From an uncultured Roseburia sp. (GTDB lineage: Bacteria > Bacillota > Clostridia > Lachnospirales > Lachnospiraceae), in contig CAJUNX010000054.1 in the NCBI GenBank assembly GCA_910587865.1, forward strand, positions 1 to 23,887: 23,887 nt of DNA. Direction: 5' to 3'. Positions 22,201 through 23,887 of this stretch are shown here, one piece after another; positions within the stretch are counted from its first letter, which is position 1; each line of letters opens with the position of its first letter. The translations under genes were made by a program, and so were the position numbers. The notes under the pieces are model-generated. The model ran no database searches and had not been told where the DNA came from. It worked only from the letters and a program-made list of their open reading frames with translations.

Positions 22201-23760
22201 ATGGAACTGAGCAGGGTAAAGATACATAGAAAACAGGAAATCGGCTCGGCAGTCAGTCAGATCACATTAGATGACGACTACAATGTTCCGGACTACCGTC
22301 CGGATATTGTCAAGGTGTTAAAAGAAAAAGGAGAGCTGCGCTTTGACGAGGTGAAGGCGGGGAGCGGCGTCGTGTGGGTCAAGGGGAGCTTAAGCTTTCG
22401 TGTGCTCTACCGGAGCGAACAGGCCAGCGGAAAAATCAGCTGCCTGAAAGGGGAGATCCCGTTCCAGGAAAAGCTCAATGTAGACGGACTCCAGGAATAC
22501 GAAAAGGTGACGGCTGCCGGGGAGATTGAGGATATTACGATCGGCGTGATCAATTCCCGAAAGCTGAACGTGCGCGCAGTTGTGGTGCTCAAGGTGGAGG
22601 CGTATGAGGAGGTCGATGAGGAATTTACCTCAAAAATGGAAGAGACGGAGGAATATGAACAGCAGATCGGGAGAAAAGAAGCGCTGACGCTGATTCTGGC
22701 CAGCCGCGATATCTGCCGGCAGAAAAGCGAAGTGGTTCTGCCGTCGAGCAAACCGAATGTGAGGGAGATTTTGTGGCGGAGCATCGAGCTGCGCAATGTG
22801 GAGAGCCGGATCCGGGAAGGAAAAGCGCAGGTGAGCGGGGAGGTCCTGATATCGGCGCTCTACAGCGAGGAGGAGGAAAGCGACCGCCTGCAGTGGTATG
22901 AGACGACGGTTCCGCTGGTCTGTGAGGCGGACTGTGACGTGAATGCGGAGGACTGCATCTCAAAGATTAAGGTGCTCCCGGTCTCCATGGATCTTGAGGT
23001 AAAGCCGGACTATGACGGCGAGGAGCGTATTCTGGTCCTGGAACTCGCACTCTGTGTAGATATCCGTGTGTGGCGGGAGGAAGAACTCGAACTGCTGACG
23101 GATGTCTACTCTCTGAAAAAACAGGTAAAGCCGGTCTGCAGGGAGCGGATGCTGCAGCGGCTTCTGGTGAAAAACTATGCGAAATGCCGGATCACGGAGC
23201 AAATGGAGCTGCCTGAAAGCCAGGAAAAAATTCTTCAGATCTGTGCCTGCGAAGGAAAAGTCAGCCTGGAGAAAAAAGAGGTGGTTGAAAACGGCATTCA
23301 GACGGAGGGAACGGTTACCGTCGAACTCCTCTATATCACGACAGACGACAATATGCCGGTGGGAGCGGTACGGGAGATCTATCCGTTTTCTCAGCTGATC
23401 GAAATTCCGGAGATGGATGCCAATCTGAAAATGGAGCTGGATTCGGGAATCGAGCAGCTGTCCGCAGTGATGCTTGATCAGGAACACATTGAGGTAAAAG
23501 CAGCGATTCATCTGGATCTGCTGGCGTTTGCGGAGCAGAAGATCGATAATATCGAGGAGCTCGAAGAAGAGGCGCTGGATATGGAGAGGCTTCAGAACAG
23601 TCCGGGGCTGGTGGGATATATCGCGAAATCGGGGGAGGATCTCTGGCAGATCGCAAAAGAAAATCACACGACGATCCGCGATATCATGGAAACAAACGGC
23701 TGGAAGGAAAAACAGCTTGCACCCGGCGATACGATACTGATTGTAAAGCGGGTGGGATGA
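22201..23760 (+). CDS. sipL: SipL-like SPOCS/LysM spore protein
   Basis: The 519-residue protein carries three DUF3794/SPOCS-type segments (roughly 30-150, 175-290 and 320-440; note DYNVPDYRPDIVKVLKEKGE, SSKPNVREILWRSIELRN, TTDDNMPVGAVREIYPFSQL) and a C-terminal LysM domain (about 470-519; YIAKSGEDLWQIAKEN, NGWKEKQLAPGDTILIV). This architecture and length match SipL, which in Clostridioides difficile binds SpoIVA through its LysM domain to localise the spore coat. ATG 22201 begins the conserved sequence; the in-frame ATG at 22165 lies in the terminator loop. In SipL systems expression is in the mother cell; no clear sigma-E promoter is visible here. The gene symbol is by homology. Confidence 0.88.
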   Translation: MELSRVKIHRKQEIGSAVSQITLDDDYNVPDYRPDIVKVLKEKGELRFDEVKAGSGVVWVKGSLSFRVLYRSEQASGKISCLKGEIPFQEKLNVDGLQEYEKVTAAGEIEDITIGVINSRKLNVRAVVVLKVEAYEEVDEEFTSKMEETEEYEQQIGRKEALTLILASRDICRQKSEVVLPSSKPNVREILWRSIELRNVESRIREGKAQVSGEVLISALYSEEEESDRLQWYETTVPLVCEADCDVNAEDCISKIKVLPVSMDLEVKPDYDGEERILVLELALCVDIRVWREEELELLTDVYSLKKQVKPVCRERMLQRLLVKNYAKCRITEQMELPESQEKILQICACEGKVSLEKKEVVENGIQTEGTVTVELLYITTDDNMPVGAVREIYPFSQLIEIPEMDANLKMELDSGIEQLSAVMLDQEHIEVKAAIHLDLLAFAEQKIDNIEELEEEALDMERLQNSPGLVGYIAKSGEDLWQIAKENHTTIRDIMETNGWKEKQLAPGDTILIVKRVG

Positions 23761-23776
23761 GATAAGATAAGATCAG

Positions 23777-23808
23777 AACAGAGCGCGGGATCTGCGCTCT
23801 GTTTTTTT
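23777..23808 (+). terminator. Intrinsic terminator after sipL
   Basis: AACAGAGCGC (23777-23786) pairs with GCGCTCTGTT (23794-23803) around a 7-nt loop; the T-run continues to 23808. It lies 16 nt after the stop codon. Confidence 0.9.
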
Positions 23809-23851
23809 GCGGCAGGACATGTGCCGGACGAACACGACAAACGCATGAATG

Positions 23852-23887
23852 TTTACTCCCACTCAAATCCTAAATTGCGGATTTTTA
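23852..23887 (-). CDS. Possible 3' end of a minus-strand gene
   Basis: The minus strand reads KIRNLGFEWE followed by TAA (23852-23854). The frame is open to the window edge, but only ten codons are visible and I cannot assign a product. The position, convergent with the sipL terminator, is where a gene end would be expected. Confidence 0.3.

Noticed and set aside
1..23887. CRISPR arrays, tRNA or rRNA genes
   Set aside because: No regularly spaced repeats and no cloverleaf or rRNA-like stretches were seen on either strand by eye.

Overview
The window reads as chromosome of a Gram-positive, spore-forming Clostridia, most likely Lachnospiraceae. The basis is the gene content (a Veg-family protein, a SipL-like SPOCS/LysM spore morphogenesis protein, long-form HPF, clostridial lipoproteins), strong AGGAGG ribosome binding sites, frequent short intrinsic terminators, and sigma-A promoters of the TTGACA/TATAAT type. 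This is inferred from families, not from a marker gene.

Layout. 1-760 has no convincing gene; it holds hairpins (one a minus-strand terminator) and looks like debris of a mobilisable element. 761-3661 is a two-gene MacB/BceAB-type ABC exporter, visibly more AT-rich than what follows, behind an operator-like inverted repeat. 3909-4880 holds a Crp/Fnr-type regulator convergent with a thioredoxin gene whose upstream region carries a CRP-like palindrome. 5098-5913 encodes an unusual chimera: sigma-70 region 2, a damaged zinc ribbon, a membrane segment and an outside domain. 6070-9028 is an XRE regulator followed by an ABC-2 transporter pair. 9179-12007 carries a lipoprotein, a putative glycosyl-hydrolase-fold lipoprotein (DUF4015), and two overlapping small membrane-protein genes (DUF4234, DUF2752). 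A structured intergenic stretch ends in a terminator before a GntR/YtrA-type repressor whose promoter is covered by a perfect 34-bp palindrome; its partner is a DUF5808 membrane protein.

From 14088 onward the content is mostly housekeeping: a YfcE-type phosphodiesterase (minus), a large DUF2156-GNAT protein, ribosome hibernation factor hpf (minus), a small unknown gene, then ddl and murF, which together make and attach D-Ala-D-Ala for peptidoglycan precursors. plsC (phosphatidic acid synthesis) is convergent with murF. A PrcB-like lipoprotein, veg and a sipL-like gene follow. The last 36 bases may hold the 3' end of a minus-strand gene.

The strongest candidates for something undescribed are the sigma region 2/zinc-ribbon/membrane fusion (5098-5913), the veg terminator that runs directly into the sipL start codon, the Crp/Fnr-thioredoxin pair with a possible shared control site, and the row of stem-loops at 12061-12180.
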